Positions 45,825 through 56,054 are shown, numbered from the stretch's first letter. The stretch: DNA of 64,000 bases from Salinigranum rubrum (GCF_002906575.1 NZ_CP026309.1:3844001-3908000); one strand, 5' to 3'. Translations and numbers: made by a program. Notes: a model not told the origin generated them from the sequence alone.

Positions 45825-47146
45825 ATGGGAGACGTAACATACGACGACATCACGAAAGAGTACGGAGACGAAACGGCAGTCAGAAACCTGAACCTCGACA
45901 TCGAGGACGGCGAGTTCGTCACGCTCGTCGGTCCATCGGGCTGTGGGAAGTCCACGTCGCTGGAGATGGTCGCCGGGCTCACCGACCCGACGTCCGGTTC
46001 CGTCTACATCGACGACGAGGACGTCACGGACCTCCCCCGAAGGAACGGGACATCGCGATGGTGTTCCAGAACATCGCGCTGTTCCCGCACATGGACGTCT
46101 ACGACAACATCAGCTACGGGCTCCGCCTCCGCAACGTCGACAAAGACGAGGTCGACCGCCGGGTCGACGAGGCCGCGGAGATGGTCCAGATGGGCGGCAT
46201 GCTCGACCGGATGCCCGACGAGATGAGCGGCGGGCAGCAACAGCGCGTCGCCATCGCGCGGGCCATCATCCGCGACCCCGCGGTGTTCCTGATGGACGAG
46301 CCGCTGGCGAACCTCGACGCCAAACTCCGGGTCCACATGCGGACACAGCTCCAGCAACTCCACCGCGAACTCGACGCGACCATCGTCTACGTCACGCACA
46401 ACCAGGAGGAGGCGATGACGATGTCGAACCGCATCGCGGTGATGGACGAGGGGGAACTCCAGCAGTTCGCCGAGCCGTTGACGTGTTACTATCGCCCGAC
46501 GAACCGGTTCGTCGCCGGCTTCATCGGGTCGCCCTCGATGAACTTCGTCGAGGGGACGCTCACCGACTCCGGCGTCGAGACGGCGTATTTCACGCTCGAC
46601 GTCGAGCGGGACCTCCCGGACACGGAACCGGGACAGGACGTGACGGTCGGCGTCCGTCCGGAGGACGTCACCATCGCCGCGGACGCCACGTTCGAGACCG
46701 ACTCCGGGCCCGTCGGTGCCGCGGACGCGTCGGACATGGACGGCACTCCCTCCCGGTCCATCCCGGTCGAGACGGACGTGCTCGAACCCGTCGGCGACGA
46801 CATCTACGTCTACACCGTGCTGGTCGACGAGCGCCCCACCGCGACGTCCGGGCAGTCGCGCGCCACCGCCGACGGCGGGACGGCCACCGATCAGTCCGGC
46901 ATGGAGGACGTCGAGTCGAACGACGACGCCGAGGCGGGCGCGATGGAGTCCGAAGAGCGCCTGCTGATGAGCATCCCGCCCATGCCCGACATGGACACCT
47001 ACGAGGCGGCGGGCCAGCGGACGGAGATCGTCCTGAACCGCGAGATGGTCCACCTGTTCGACGCCGAGACGGGCGAGGCAATCACTCACGACCTCACCGC
47101 CTCGGGCGAGAGCGGCGACGACACGGACGAGAGCCGCTCACGGTAG
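45825..47146 (+). CDS. Sugar-type ABC transporter ATP-binding protein (MalK/MsmX type, frameshifted)
   Basis: About 440 residues once the five-C run at 46034-46038 is made six. Walker [10 protein letters not shown], signature [15 protein letters not shown] and Walker [13 protein letters not shown] are intact. The regulatory TOBE-like C-terminal part is interrupted by an acidic, Met/Ser-rich stretch of about 60 residues ([20 protein letters not shown]), absent from standard MalK proteins of roughly 370 residues. Last gene of the importer. Confidence 0.88.
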
Positions 47147-47209
47147 CGCAACGACGACCCGGCAGTCGCAGGGCCTCGGCTGAAGCCTGTTCGTCGCCAA
47201 TAAATCGTT

Positions 47210-48688
47210 ATGGATACGCGACAGCTGGCGTCGCGGGTCGAAGCGATCTGCGCGCGTGACCCGGCACCGTTCGACGCGCGGGTGCGCGAGGAAAGCGAGT
47301 GGTTGCTCGACGCGGTGTCCGAGGGGGAGTTCGACAGCGACGTCCGCACCGTCGGGCTGGAGCACGAGTGTTACGCCGTCGACGAGGCCGGCGCGCTCAC
47401 GACGGTCTCGTCGCCCCCCGACGACCTCCCGGGCTGTGAGGAGGAGATCGGTCGCCACCAGCTGGAGTTTCAGGTCAGCCCACAGCCGCTCTCCGACAAC
47501 GGACTCGACGCAGTCGAGGCGGAACTGCGGGCGCGGTTCGAGGCGGCGAGCGACCGTCTCCTCGGGTCGGGCGAGCGGCTGGTGAGCGACGGGATGTGGA
47601 CGATTCCCGCCGACCAAGGCTCCGTCGCGTACCTCACCGACTGCGAGCGGAACGACACGACGGCGCTGGCGACGAACATGGTCGACGCCGCCCGCTACCA
47701 CGCACAGGGGCGGGCGGCGGACACGAAACTCGACGCGCCACACGTCACCTATCACGGCGAGACGGCGCTGTTGAACAGCCTCACGACGTCGATCCAGCCG
47801 CACTGCGTCGTCCCGACGGCGACCGACCTCCCCGAGTACTTCGGGTACGCGCTGCGGGTCGCGGGGCCGCTGCTCGCGCTCGGCGTCAACTCCCCGCTGT
47901 TCCCCCCGGACCTCTACGACGACGCGGACGCGGAGACGATTCTCGCCGACTGTCGCATGGAGAACCGCATCGGCGTCTTCGAGAGCGTCATGAACAGCGA
48001 GGGCGCGCCGCCGAAAGTCGCCTTCCCCGAGGACGTCGACTCGGTCGCGGACGCGGTCGACGCCATCGTCGACGACCCGACGCTCCTCCCGGTCCAGTCC
48101 GACGACGCCGGCCGGCTCACGCACTTCACCCACAAACACGGCTGCTACTGGCGCTGGGTTCGTCCCGTCTTCGACGAGGGAGGCGACGGAACCGCGAACG
48201 TCCGCATCGAGTTTCGGCCGTTACCGGGACAGCCGACAATCCGCGACGGCGTCGCGTTTCTCGGGCTGTTCGCCGGCCTCATGACCGACCTGCCGTCCCG
48301 GGACCACCCGGTCGCGGCGCTCGACTGGACCGACGCGCGCGACAACTTCTACGCGGCCGCGGCCGACGGTCTGGCGGCCGACCTCCGGTGGATCGACCGC
48401 ACGGGCGAGCGAACGACCTCGACCGAAGAGCTGTTCGACGACCTGTTCGCGTGTGCACGCGACGGACTGGAGGCGGCCGGGTTCGAAGCCGGCCGCGCGA
48501 CCGAGATCCTCGCGCCGCTCACTGCACGCGTCGCGCGTGAGCGGACGCCCGCGCGGTGGACGCTCGACCGGGTCCACGACCGTCTCGACGGCGGAGCCTC
48601 GTTCGAGCGCGCCGTCTCCGCCACGCAGCGTGAGTACCTGCGTCTGCAGCGTGTGACGTTCGACCACGGACGGTTCGACTCGTGGTAG
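47210..48688 (+). CDS. GCS2-like glutamate-cysteine ligase family protein
   Basis: 492 residues. TVGLEHECYAVDEAG and RHQLEFQVSPQ are the glutamate/metal ligand blocks of the GCS2 fold. NVRIEFRPLPGQPT near the middle provides the third region. The family includes the haloarchaeal enzyme that makes gamma-glutamylcysteine and carboxylate-amine ligases in general. This member is longer than the usual 360-420 residue forms, so the exact amine substrate is uncertain. Cytoplasmic. Confidence 0.6.
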   Translation: MDTRQLASRVEAICARDPAPFDARVREESEWLLDAVSEGEFDSDVRTVGLEHECYAVDEAGALTTVSSPPDDLPGCEEEIGRHQLEFQVSPQPLSDNGLDAVEAELRARFEAASDRLLGSGERLVSDGMWTIPADQGSVAYLTDCERNDTTALATNMVDAARYHAQGRAADTKLDAPHVTYHGETALLNSLTTSIQPHCVVPTATDLPEYFGYALRVAGPLLALGVNSPLFPPDLYDDADAETILADCRMENRIGVFESVMNSEGAPPKVAFPEDVDSVADAVDAIVDDPTLLPVQSDDAGRLTHFTHKHGCYWRWVRPVFDEGGDGTANVRIEFRPLPGQPTIRDGVAFLGLFAGLMTDLPSRDHPVAALDWTDARDNFYAAAADGLAADLRWIDRTGERTTSTEELFDDLFACARDGLEAAGFEAGRATEILAPLTARVARERTPARWTLDRVHDRLDGGASFERAVSATQREYLRLQRVTFDHGRFDSW

Positions 48689-48907
48689 AGACGGTCCACG
48701 CCTCGGGAGCAGGACGGCGCTGAGCCGCCCGACCCACCGGAGGGGAGAACGTCGGCGTCGAGCCACCTCCGCCCCGTCGGTGGTCGACCGGGATGTCGCG
48801 GGACGTGTCTCGTTCGAGCGGCGGTGACAGAGGGTCGGCAGAAGGAGTCGGCGAGTCGGGAGCGAGTGGTCCGGCCCACCGCACACGGACGTTCTCGCCC
48901 AAACGGG

Positions 48908-50155
48908 TCAGTCGTCGGCCGTCTCGCTCTGTCTGGGGACGTCCCCGACGGGTTCGCCCCGGTCGGGGACGTCTTCGACGTCCTCACCCTGGTCGGGAAC
49001 GTCCTCGCGCTCCTCTCGGGGGTTCGTCCCCGGGTCGGTGTCGACCAACACCGACGGGCGGGGTCGATCGCCGCGCAGCAGTTCCGGCAGGACGAGACGG
49101 ACCGCTTCGAGCAGGAGAATCATCAGAATCGGCAGGAGGAAGAAGCCGTACCAGCCGAACACCATCGGCCCGATGATGAACGAGAAGAGGAGAAGCGTCG
49201 TGTCGAGGCGACGCCCCGAGAGGTACGGCTGGACGAGCGCCTGCGGAACGAGGTCGAGAACGAGGACGTACACGACGCCGACGGCACCGACGAACGCGAG
49301 TTCCGTGCCCCCCGACCGGAGCGCCTGGACGCCGAGATACGCGAGGACGGGGACGTAGACGAGTTTGCCCACGACGATCGGGACGAGGCTCGCGATGCCC
49401 GTCAAGAGTCCGAGCGCGAGTACCATCGGGACGGCCATCTCGTCCGGGGCGAGGAGGTTCGTCGCCCAGTAGACGACCACCGCGACGACCGCCATGAGCA
49501 TCGCGAACAGGAAGTTACCGAAGAACACCGACTCGAGGTCCTCGTCGACGGCGGCGGCGTACGCGTACACCGTCGTGTCGCGCCCGCCGACGAGGTCGAC
49601 GAACGTCGACGACAGCCCGTGGTCTCTGGCGAGCAAGACGTACGAGAGCGTCACGGCGAGCGCAAGCAGCATCAAGAGCCCGGTGACCGCCCCCACGACC
49701 TGGGTGACGAGGTCGACGTTCGAGAACAGCGCGCCTCCCGACCCACTGAGCACCGCCGTCGGGTCGGAGAGGAGCGTCTGCACCTGCTGGCGCTGTTCGG
49801 GTGTGAGCGAGCCGAGGACGTTCAGTCGGTCGACTAACGAAGCGGGCGTGAGCGGGTGAGACATCCGCTGGAGCCGACTGAGGGCCCGGACGCCCAGGTA
49901 GAACACGAGCAGGACGACCGGAACGAGCACGGCCAAGACCGTCGCGACGGCCGCGACCTGCCGCGACTCCACGACGGACTCGACCCGGTCGCGGATCGGC
50001 CGCATCGCGTAGTACCCGAACACGCCGAGGACGACCATTCCGACGACGTGCCAGGCGACGAACGCGGCGCTCGCGACGAGACCGACGACGAACAGCAACC
50101 ATCCGAGGTGGGCGTACGTCGTCGAGGAGTCTCGGAGTCGGTCTGAGTCAGGCAT
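48908..50155 (-). CDS. AI-2E/PerM family transporter
   Basis: 415 residues with eight helices. VVVGKLVYVPVLAYLGVQAL and IIGPMVFGWYGFFLLPILMILL in the second half are diagnostic. The cytoplasmic C-terminal tail is acidic and repeats DVPD-x-GE-like units (EDVPDQGEDVEDVPDRGEPVGDVPRQ), unusual for the family. Substrates range from autoinducer-2 to ions and purines, unresolved here. Confidence 0.9.
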   Translation of the reverse strand: MPDSDRLRDSSTTYAHLGWLLFVVGLVASAAFVAWHVVGMVVLGVFGYYAMRPIRDRVESVVESRQVAAVATVLAVLVPVVLLVFYLGVRALSRLQRMSHPLTPASLVDRLNVLGSLTPEQRQQVQTLLSDPTAVLSGSGGALFSNVDLVTQVVGAVTGLLMLLALAVTLSYVLLARDHGLSSTFVDLVGGRDTTVYAYAAAVDEDLESVFFGNFLFAMLMAVVAVVVYWATNLLAPDEMAVPMVLALGLLTGIASLVPIVVGKLVYVPVLAYLGVQALRSGGTELAFVGAVGVVYVLVLDLVPQALVQPYLSGRRLDTTLLLFSFIIGPMVFGWYGFFLLPILMILLLEAVRLVLPELLRGDRPRPSVLVDTDPGTNPREEREDVPDQGEDVEDVPDRGEPVGDVPRQSETADD

Positions 50156-50349
50156 TGTGGGCGACGCGGAGGACCAGCGCAGGGCGCGAGAGCACAGTCG
50201 GACTCGGTGTCAGCCACTGTGTCCTCTTAGTCGGCAGCGCTCGGTCTTGGTTTCGAGCGCGTCGTGTCACGTTCAACACGACTTGGTCAGTAAGGCGTTC
50301 CGCCTTCAGGTGCAGGGTTGACCCGGGCGGCCGCGCCCCACCACGCGCG

Positions 50350-50829
50350 TCACCCGGTCCGCTGGTCTTCGAACCCAGGGGGGAGTCCGAGGTGTTTCAG
50401 CCCCGTTCGCTCCTCGATATCGAAGCAGTACAGGCGGGTCGCCTCGACCCGACTGGCGCGCTCGAACACGTCGGGGCGCCACGCGTCGGTCAGGACTTCT
50501 TCGGCGCGTTCGACGTCCGCCTCGGGCACCTCGGTCAGTCGACCGGTGAGGAGGACGCTCCGCCAGTTGAACGGCGTCTCGGCGCTGTAGACGAGAAAGC
50601 GCGCGTACTCGGCCGCCGCGCTCAGTTCGGCTTTGCGGCTCTCCTCCCCGAGGACGTACAGGAGGTACAGCCGCGAGTCGCCGTCGAACCCGAAGGACAT
50701 CGGACGCAGACTCGGCGCGCGCTCGGCGGGGAGACCGAGCACGCCGACGCGCTGGCTCGCGAGGTAGCCCGCGACCTCCTCGTCCGTCATCCGAACCATC
50801 CCGTAGTCGTCGAGTTCGTCGAGTGTCAT
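50350..50829 (-). CDS. Pyridoxamine 5'-phosphate oxidase family protein
   Basis: 159 residues beginning MTLDELDDYGMVRMTDEEVAG. The split-barrel region contains RMSFGFDG-like LRPMSFGFDGDSRLYLLYVLGE and AETPFNWRSVLLTGRLTEV. The HTH-like N-terminal start at 50829 is common to haloarchaeal members. An in-frame ATG at 50856 adds nine residues. FMN or F420 binding likely. Confidence 0.85.
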   Translation of the reverse strand: MTLDELDDYGMVRMTDEEVAGYLASQRVGVLGLPAERAPSLRPMSFGFDGDSRLYLLYVLGEESRKAELSAAAEYARFLVYSAETPFNWRSVLLTGRLTEVPEADVERAEEVLTDAWRPDVFERASRVEATRLYCFDIEERTGLKHLGLPPGFEDQRTG

Positions 50830-50962
50830 GGGTGCAGAGAGGTCGGCGAGCGTCATAGGTTCACCCGGCGATTCTCCGCGTGCGGGAACCGGGGCCGGAT
50901 GAGCGTGGACCGCCCGGCGACCGCGTCGCTCGGACGACGGTATCACTCGGGCGGCGACCGCC

Positions 50963-51385
50963 TCACACCTCCACGTCTCGAATCGCGGCCGCGATATCGT
51001 CCAGTTCCGCGTCGGAGAGCGACGGACGCGCGGAGAACAGCCGATGGATCGGTCCGTTGCCGTCGCCTTCGAACCGTGGGACGACGTGGACGTGCGTGTG
51101 GGGGACCTCCTGTCCCGCGGCCTCGCCGTTGTTCACCGCGACGGTCGTGGCGTCGGCGTCGACCGCCGCCTCGACCCGGGGCGTGACGGCGCTGACCGCC
51201 TCGAACACCGCGCCCGCCGCCTCGGGTGGGAGGTCGCCGACCGTCTCGTAGTGGTCTTTCGGAACGACGAGCGTGTGTCCCTTCGTGAGCGGGTTCGCGT
51301 CGAGGAACGCGAGCGCCTCGCTGCTCTCGTACACCGTTCGACTCGGGAGGTCGCCGTCGACGATGCGACAGAAGATACAGCTCAT
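50963..51385 (-). CDS. HIT family protein
   Basis: 140-residue nucleotide hydrolase/transferase fold. The N-terminal CIFCRIVDGDLPSRTVYES carries the first metal-binding Cys pair. The catalytic histidine triad is PHTHVHVVPR with H96, H98 and H100. Hint-branch proteins usually hydrolyse purine nucleotide phosphoramidates such as AMP-lysine. Cytoplasmic. Confidence 0.92.
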   Translation of the reverse strand: MSCIFCRIVDGDLPSRTVYESSEALAFLDANPLTKGHTLVVPKDHYETVGDLPPEAAGAVFEAVSAVTPRVEAAVDADATTVAVNNGEAAGQEVPHTHVHVVPRFEGDGNGPIHRLFSARPSLSDAELDDIAAAIRDVEV

Positions 51386-51499
51386 GGTTCGAAGGCCGGG
51401 TGCGTGGTGGAAAAATCCCCACGCTCTCTCGTCCCCGGACCGGAGACACCCGCCGACGGCCGCGAGCGCGAAGTCACCGCGACGCGTTCGCTCCCGTCG

Positions 51500-52390
51500 T
51501 CAGCGGCTTGCGGTCGACCCCGCAGCGGGGTCACCGTTCGTCCCGTACACCGTCGTCGCGAGGCGCTCCCGACCCAGGTACCGGCGGCCGACCGTGACGG
51601 CGACGAGGAGCGAGACGAGGACGAACACGACGTCCTGCGCGAGCGGCACGGTCGTCGTCGACTCCCAGGGGTACGCGAGGTTCGTCAACCAGTGAAAGCC
51701 CACGGCGAGCGGGACGCTCCCCTCCGAGCCGTTGTAGACGACGGTGACGACGACGGAGGTGGCGACGAGCGTGACGAAGAGGCGGACCAGACCCGGGAGG
51801 AGCGGCCCGCCGCGGGCGAACTCCGCCGTCGCGATGACGAGCGCGGGCGCGTGCCACAGCGCCCAGACCAGCCCCAGGAGGACGCCCGCGACGAGGCCGC
51901 TGTAGCGTCGTTGCAGGAGCGGGAGCGCGAACCCGCGCCAACCGAGTTCCTCGACGGGGCCCTGGGTCAGTCGGAGGAACGACACGGTCACGAACGCCCC
52001 GAGCCACCCGGGTTCGAGTCGCAACGGCGGGCCGCCGGTCGCACTCGCGACGACGGCCGCGAGGAGGTACGTCAGGGGGACGCCGACGAGGACGGCACCG
52101 TACCACCGTCGTCCGCCTCGAACCTCGGTGACACGACGGGCGTACGCCCGGACGCCCGCCCGGCCGTCAACGAGGCCGACGACGACGAACGCCGAGATGG
52201 CCGGCGACCAGACGGCGAGGAACGCGAGCGGGGAGTAGCCCGAGACGGTCGCCTCCCTGCCCACGAGCGGGGCGATGGCGAGGACGAGGAGGGGAACACC
52301 CCACGAGAGTGCGAACGTCAGGAGAAAGAAGCCCGCGAGGCGGTGTCGACGGAGCCAGGCGGCGGCGCGGGTCCGACCGGACGTGGCCAT
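51500..52390 (-). CDS. CPBP family intramembrane metalloprotease
   Basis: 296 residues with about eight helices. Active-site motifs are EELGWRGF (EExxxR) and FARGG...HAP, the second His in WALWHAP, and HWLTN at the third motif. Such CAAX-type proteases cleave inside membranes; the substrate is unknown. The ATG at 52390 is preferred over the longer open frame upstream, which has no membrane character. Confidence 0.9.
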   Translation of the reverse strand: MATSGRTRAAAWLRRHRLAGFFLLTFALSWGVPLLVLAIAPLVGREATVSGYSPLAFLAVWSPAISAFVVVGLVDGRAGVRAYARRVTEVRGGRRWYGAVLVGVPLTYLLAAVVASATGGPPLRLEPGWLGAFVTVSFLRLTQGPVEELGWRGFALPLLQRRYSGLVAGVLLGLVWALWHAPALVIATAEFARGGPLLPGLVRLFVTLVATSVVVTVVYNGSEGSVPLAVGFHWLTNLAYPWESTTTVPLAQDVVFVLVSLLVAVTVGRRYLGRERLATTVYGTNGDPAAGSTASR

Positions 52391-53601
52391 ACCCGGTGTA
52401 CGGCGCGGACCGCACAAAAACCGGTGGTCGTTCTCACCGGTCGAGCGCGACCGGCAAGCCGATAGTCGACCGACCAGCACGCTGGCGGCGCTGAGCAGCG
52501 CCGCCAAGAGGAGTGGACCAAACGTCCGTGTCCGCTCGACGGGCCACGGCTGTTCACCCCCAGGAAACTGCCGGAGTCGCCTCCGCTGTCAGTCGAGTCA
52601 TACGAGGCCAGAGTTGGTTCACGATCACGGGGAGATTCTCTCGGAATACCTCGTTATAACACCTAATATACTGAGTACAGCGTAACACAGAAATTTTAAC
52701 ACACATCACCCATCCATTCGACACGATGACCGAGTTCGGAAGGAGGTGGTGGACGAACTGCCGCTGAACGTCCCGCCAGCCGTCTCCACACCACCCTGTC
52801 AGCCATGTGTGGTGCCGTGTCGGTTCACGGCACCGTCCGTTGTTCCTGTTCCTCTCGCTGTCGGACGTCTCTCGTCCCGTCGGTCACGCTTTCGTATAGG
52901 TACCAGGTACGCTACGACGTAACACCGACGTGCCGGCGTCGAATCGTCCGCAGAGACACGGGCGACGAACCACACCGACTCCTTCGGTGCGTCCGCGGCA
53001 CCGACGATACCGGCGCTCTGATCGTCCGCCTGTCGAACCGGATAGAGGGTCTGATGAGGCCTCCGTCGGCCGTACTGACGTTCGTCTCAACCAGAACGTA
53101 TTTTCGGAACAGCGCAGACACGGCAGTCCTACCGCAGAGTCGACCAGGCCTCCATGCGTACCACATCCACCGCGGTGGTCGTTGCGTTGCTCGTCTTCGC
53201 GCCCAGCCTCGCGCCTGCTACGCCCGACGCGCCGACTGACCACGCCGACCAGTTCACACCGGTCGTCTCTGACCGAGCGAACGACCTGACCGAACGACGC
53301 TGAGTCGCTGCGTCGTCGGATCGCTTCACCCGGCCGTGAACCCCCTGTTCCGGCGTTTAATCCGATGTTAACACCACCCACGCCGGACACCCTCCCTTCG
53401 AAACAGTTCCGTTTCCCGTTCGAAACGGTCGACACGGTTGAGACGAACGCCCCGGTTTTTGGGGCTCTCGGCCCTCCGAGTCGACAGCGAAGGGAGACCG
53501 GACGGCGCTCGCACGACCCTCACCGCCGACGGTGGAATAATCGGTGATTAGCGCAGCGGCTGACTCGGGCAGTGCCGACGCCGCCGATCGAGGTTCAACT
53601 C
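52391..53601. other. 1.2-kb region with no clear gene except a tiny one
   Basis: No gene longer than about 60 codons is supported. At 52691-52700 the AAATTTTAAC stretch is a good TATA, and an ATG lies at 52726 at the right distance. The frame from that ATG stops after 13 codons, but with one base added after MTEFG it would continue KEVVDELPLNVPPAVSTPP, possibly a decayed gene. A tiny exported peptide lies at 53154-53303. The remainder is GC-rich spacer. Confidence 0.4.
53154..53303 (+). CDS. Tiny protein with Sec-type signal peptide
   Basis: 49 residues starting MRTTSTAVVVALLVFAPSLA, a clear n/h/c-region leader with a likely cleavage site after APA, then a hydrophilic acidic tail TPDAPTDHADQFTPVVSDRA. 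Either a small secreted peptide or the N-terminus of a decayed gene. The short length makes it hard to prove. Confidence 0.35.
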   Translation: MRTTSTAVVVALLVFAPSLAPATPDAPTDHADQFTPVVSDRANDLTERR

Positions 53602-54105
53602 ATGAACGCGAACGCACGACCCGCCGACATCACGCACGAGACGCGAGCATCGCTCTACGATCACCTTCGGGCGAAACCCGGGACGTACCTCGCGGCACTG
53701 AGCGACGTCGCGGCGATCGACGCCCCGAGGCCGACGGTTCGGTACCACCTCAAGGTACTCGAACGCCGGGGACTGGTCACGTCCGAGAAACGGCGGGGGA
53801 AGCGTCGCTTCTTTCCGGTCGGTACCGCCCCGGATGCGCTGGAACTCGCCATGGAATCAGCGCCGGCACGGGCCGTACTGGAGGCACTCGCGGAGTCGGC
53901 CGACACCGTGTCCGGCCTCGCCGAACGCGTCGACCGTGACCCGAGTACGGTCACGTACCACCTCTCCAGGCTGGAGGACGACGGCCTGGTCAACCGAGAG
54001 CGGCAGGGACAGGCGGTCGTCAATCGACTCACGCCGGGGGCTCGGACTGTTCTCGGACAGGGGCCGCTCACGTCCGCCGAGGAGCGGGCGGCGGCCAGCA
54101 ACTGA
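53602..54105 (+). CDS. Transcriptional regulator with two winged-helix domains
   Basis: 167 residues. The first winged helix includes HETRASLYDHLRAKPGTYLA and PTVRYHLKVLERRGLVTSEK. The second contains SGLAERVDRDPSTVTYHLSRLEDDGLVNRER. The arrangement resembles ArsR/MarR-type regulators fused in tandem. The ATG at 53602 lies in-frame after the shorter upstream frame. Upstream of the galT-like gene by 117 bases, so it may regulate it. Confidence 0.8.
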   Translation: MNANARPADITHETRASLYDHLRAKPGTYLAALSDVAAIDAPRPTVRYHLKVLERRGLVTSEKRRGKRRFFPVGTAPDALELAMESAPARAVLEALAESADTVSGLAERVDRDPSTVTYHLSRLEDDGLVNRERQGQAVVNRLTPGARTVLGQGPLTSAEERAAASN

Positions 54106-54222
54106 TCCCGCGCGGGTCGAGCGACACCCGTCCACGCCGGTGTCGAGGGATGGGAGGAGAACCGAACGACGGAGTCGTCCCGTGGGGCTACGCTTTTCAC
54201 CCGACCCGTCGAAGCCCCGTTC

Positions 54223-55233
54223 ATGTCAATCGAATTCGAGCGCTCGGTACAGGAGGCGACGTTCTACAGTCCGCTCGCGGACTTCGAGCAGACGACCGTC
54301 GAGACCGAAGTCCGAGTGGACCCGCTGACGGGTCGCACGGCACGAGTCGTCACGGACAACTTCCTCATGCCCGAGTCGCCCCACATCGACGACTCGGTGA
54401 CCGACAGCGAGGGCTGTTTCTTCTGCCCCGGCACCGTCGAGGAGGCCACCCCGAAGTACCCCGACTGGGTCGGTCCCGAACGGGGAAAGAGCGGCGAGGC
54501 GACGTCGTTCCCGAACCTGAACCCCTACGGCGCGTACTCGAACGTGGTGGCGCTCACCGAGGAGCACTTCGTCCCCATCGACGAGTTCACCACGGAGCAG
54601 TTCGCCGACGGCCTCTGTGCGGCGTTCCAGTACGTCCGTGACGTCTTCGAGCACGACGACGACGCGCGCTACGCCTCGGTGAACATGAACTACCTCCGAC
54701 CGGCGGGGTCGAGCCTCATCCACCCGCACATGCAGACGCTCGTCGACGACCGCGGGACGAACGAACAGCGACGAGTCGCGGAGGCCGCCCGCGACTTTCA
54801 TCGGGAGAACGACGAGGTGTACTGGTCCGACCTCGCGATCCAAGAGCGCGGCGGCGACCGCTACGTCGCCGAAATCGGCAACGTCCACTGGCTCGCCCCG
54901 TTCGCCCCGAAACACCATCGCCACCTCGTCGGCGTCGCCGCCCAGATTCACTCCGGCGTTCCGGAGCCCCGGGGCGACGTGACCCACGACTTCGCCGAGG
55001 GACTCGTGAACGTGCTCTCGTACTACGCCTCGCTCGGCCTGAACAGCTTCAACGTCGCGCTCTTCGTCGAGCGCGACGACCCCGCGCTCCCGCCCCTGCT
55101 GAACGTCACCGCCCGGTCGGTGTTCGACGAGTACTACTGGAGCGACGCGACGTTCTTCACGTCGCTCCACGACGAGGGTGTCGTCGACGTCGCGCCCGAG
55201 GTGTACGGCGACGAGGCCCACGACTTCTTCTGA
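54223..55233 (+). CDS. GalT-like galactose-1-phosphate uridylyltransferase
   Basis: 336 residues of the HIT superfamily. The catalytic HPH motif is LIHPHM (H167-P-H169), and metal ligands are C65 and C68 in EGCFFCPG. Typical GalT transfers UMP between UDP-glucose and galactose-1-phosphate; haloarchaeal relatives may use other sugars. The upstream neighbour is a double winged-helix regulator. No signal peptide. Confidence 0.85.
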   Translation: MSIEFERSVQEATFYSPLADFEQTTVETEVRVDPLTGRTARVVTDNFLMPESPHIDDSVTDSEGCFFCPGTVEEATPKYPDWVGPERGKSGEATSFPNLNPYGAYSNVVALTEEHFVPIDEFTTEQFADGLCAAFQYVRDVFEHDDDARYASVNMNYLRPAGSSLIHPHMQTLVDDRGTNEQRRVAEAARDFHRENDEVYWSDLAIQERGGDRYVAEIGNVHWLAPFAPKHHRHLVGVAAQIHSGVPEPRGDVTHDFAEGLVNVLSYYASLGLNSFNVALFVERDDPALPPLLNVTARSVFDEYYWSDATFFTSLHDEGVVDVAPEVYGDEAHDFF

Positions 55234-55259
55234 GCGAGCCACGACCGACCCCGACCGTC

Positions 55260-56054
55260 CTATTCGCGTTCGTCCGCGGCGTAGAACGCGACGACGGCTC
55301 CCTCGACCCCTCCCGCGTCGTCCCACAGCGGCGAGCCGTAGACGACGACCCGACGCTCCCGACCGTCGCTCGTCCGCAGTCGGTACCGTTCGCGGTCGAG
55401 TTGCGACCCCGTGTCGACGACGCGGCGATACGGCAACTCCGCCCGCGGTACCGGCGTGCCGTCCTCCGTCAGGAGCGTCCATCCGGCGTCGGGGTACGCG
55501 CGCCCGTCGAGTTCCTCGACCGACGCGGCGAGAATTTCGGCCGCGCGGTCGTTCGAGAACCGGACGTCACCGGAGCGGTCGTGACCGACGATGCCGAACG
55601 GGGCGGCCTCGACGATCCAGTCGCGGATGCGGCGTTCGCGTTCGGCCTCCTGCTTCGCCCGGTGGCTCTCGACCGCGTTCCGCACCCGGTTCACCAGGAG
55701 GTCGTACCGGTCGGGCCCGCGTTTCTGGAGGTAGTCGGTGACGCCCGCGGAGATCGCGTCGCTCGCGATGGCTTCGCTCCCCTGCCCGGTGAAGAGGACG
55801 AACGGGAGGTCCGGATGCGACTCGCGGACGCGTTCGAGGAGTTCGAGTCCGTCCATGTCGGGCATCCGGTAGTCGCTGACCACCGCGTCGACTGCGGGCG
55901 TTCCCGCGCGGAGCGTCGACAGCGCCTCGCGTGGGTCGGTCTCGGCGGAGACCGCGAACCCGTCGACCCTCGACAGCCACGCCCGTGTCAGGTCGAGGAA
56001 CGCCGAGTCGTCGTCGACACAGAGGACGCGAATCCGAGACGGACCATCGTTCAC
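55260..56054 (-). CDS. Response regulator with receiver and PAS domains
   Basis: 264 residues. The receiver domain begins RIRVLCVDDDSAFLDLTRAW with the acidic pocket at residues 14-16, the phospho-acceptor Asp61 in VVSDYRMPDMDG, and Lys about 114 in YLQKRGP. A PAS domain follows (about 150-260), including GIVGHDRSGDVRFSNDRAAEIL. No DNA-binding domain, so it is probably a relay protein. Start is a GTG at 56054, 29 bases after TTATATC, which fits a leaderless message. Confidence 0.88.
   Translation of the reverse strand: MNDGPSRIRVLCVDDDSAFLDLTRAWLSRVDGFAVSAETDPREALSTLRAGTPAVDAVVSDYRMPDMDGLELLERVRESHPDLPFVLFTGQGSEAIASDAISAGVTDYLQKRGPDRYDLLVNRVRNAVESHRAKQEAERERRIRDWIVEAAPFGIVGHDRSGDVRFSNDRAAEILAASVEELDGRAYPDAGWTLLTEDGTPVPRAELPYRRVVDTGSQLDRERYRLRTSDGRERRVVVYGSPLWDDAGGVEGAVVAFYAADERE

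Noticed and set aside
52884-53435. 183-residue minus-strand gene
   Set aside because: Arg/Gly/Ser-rich composition, no domain, no promoter at its start; it looks like a shadow in a noncoding region.
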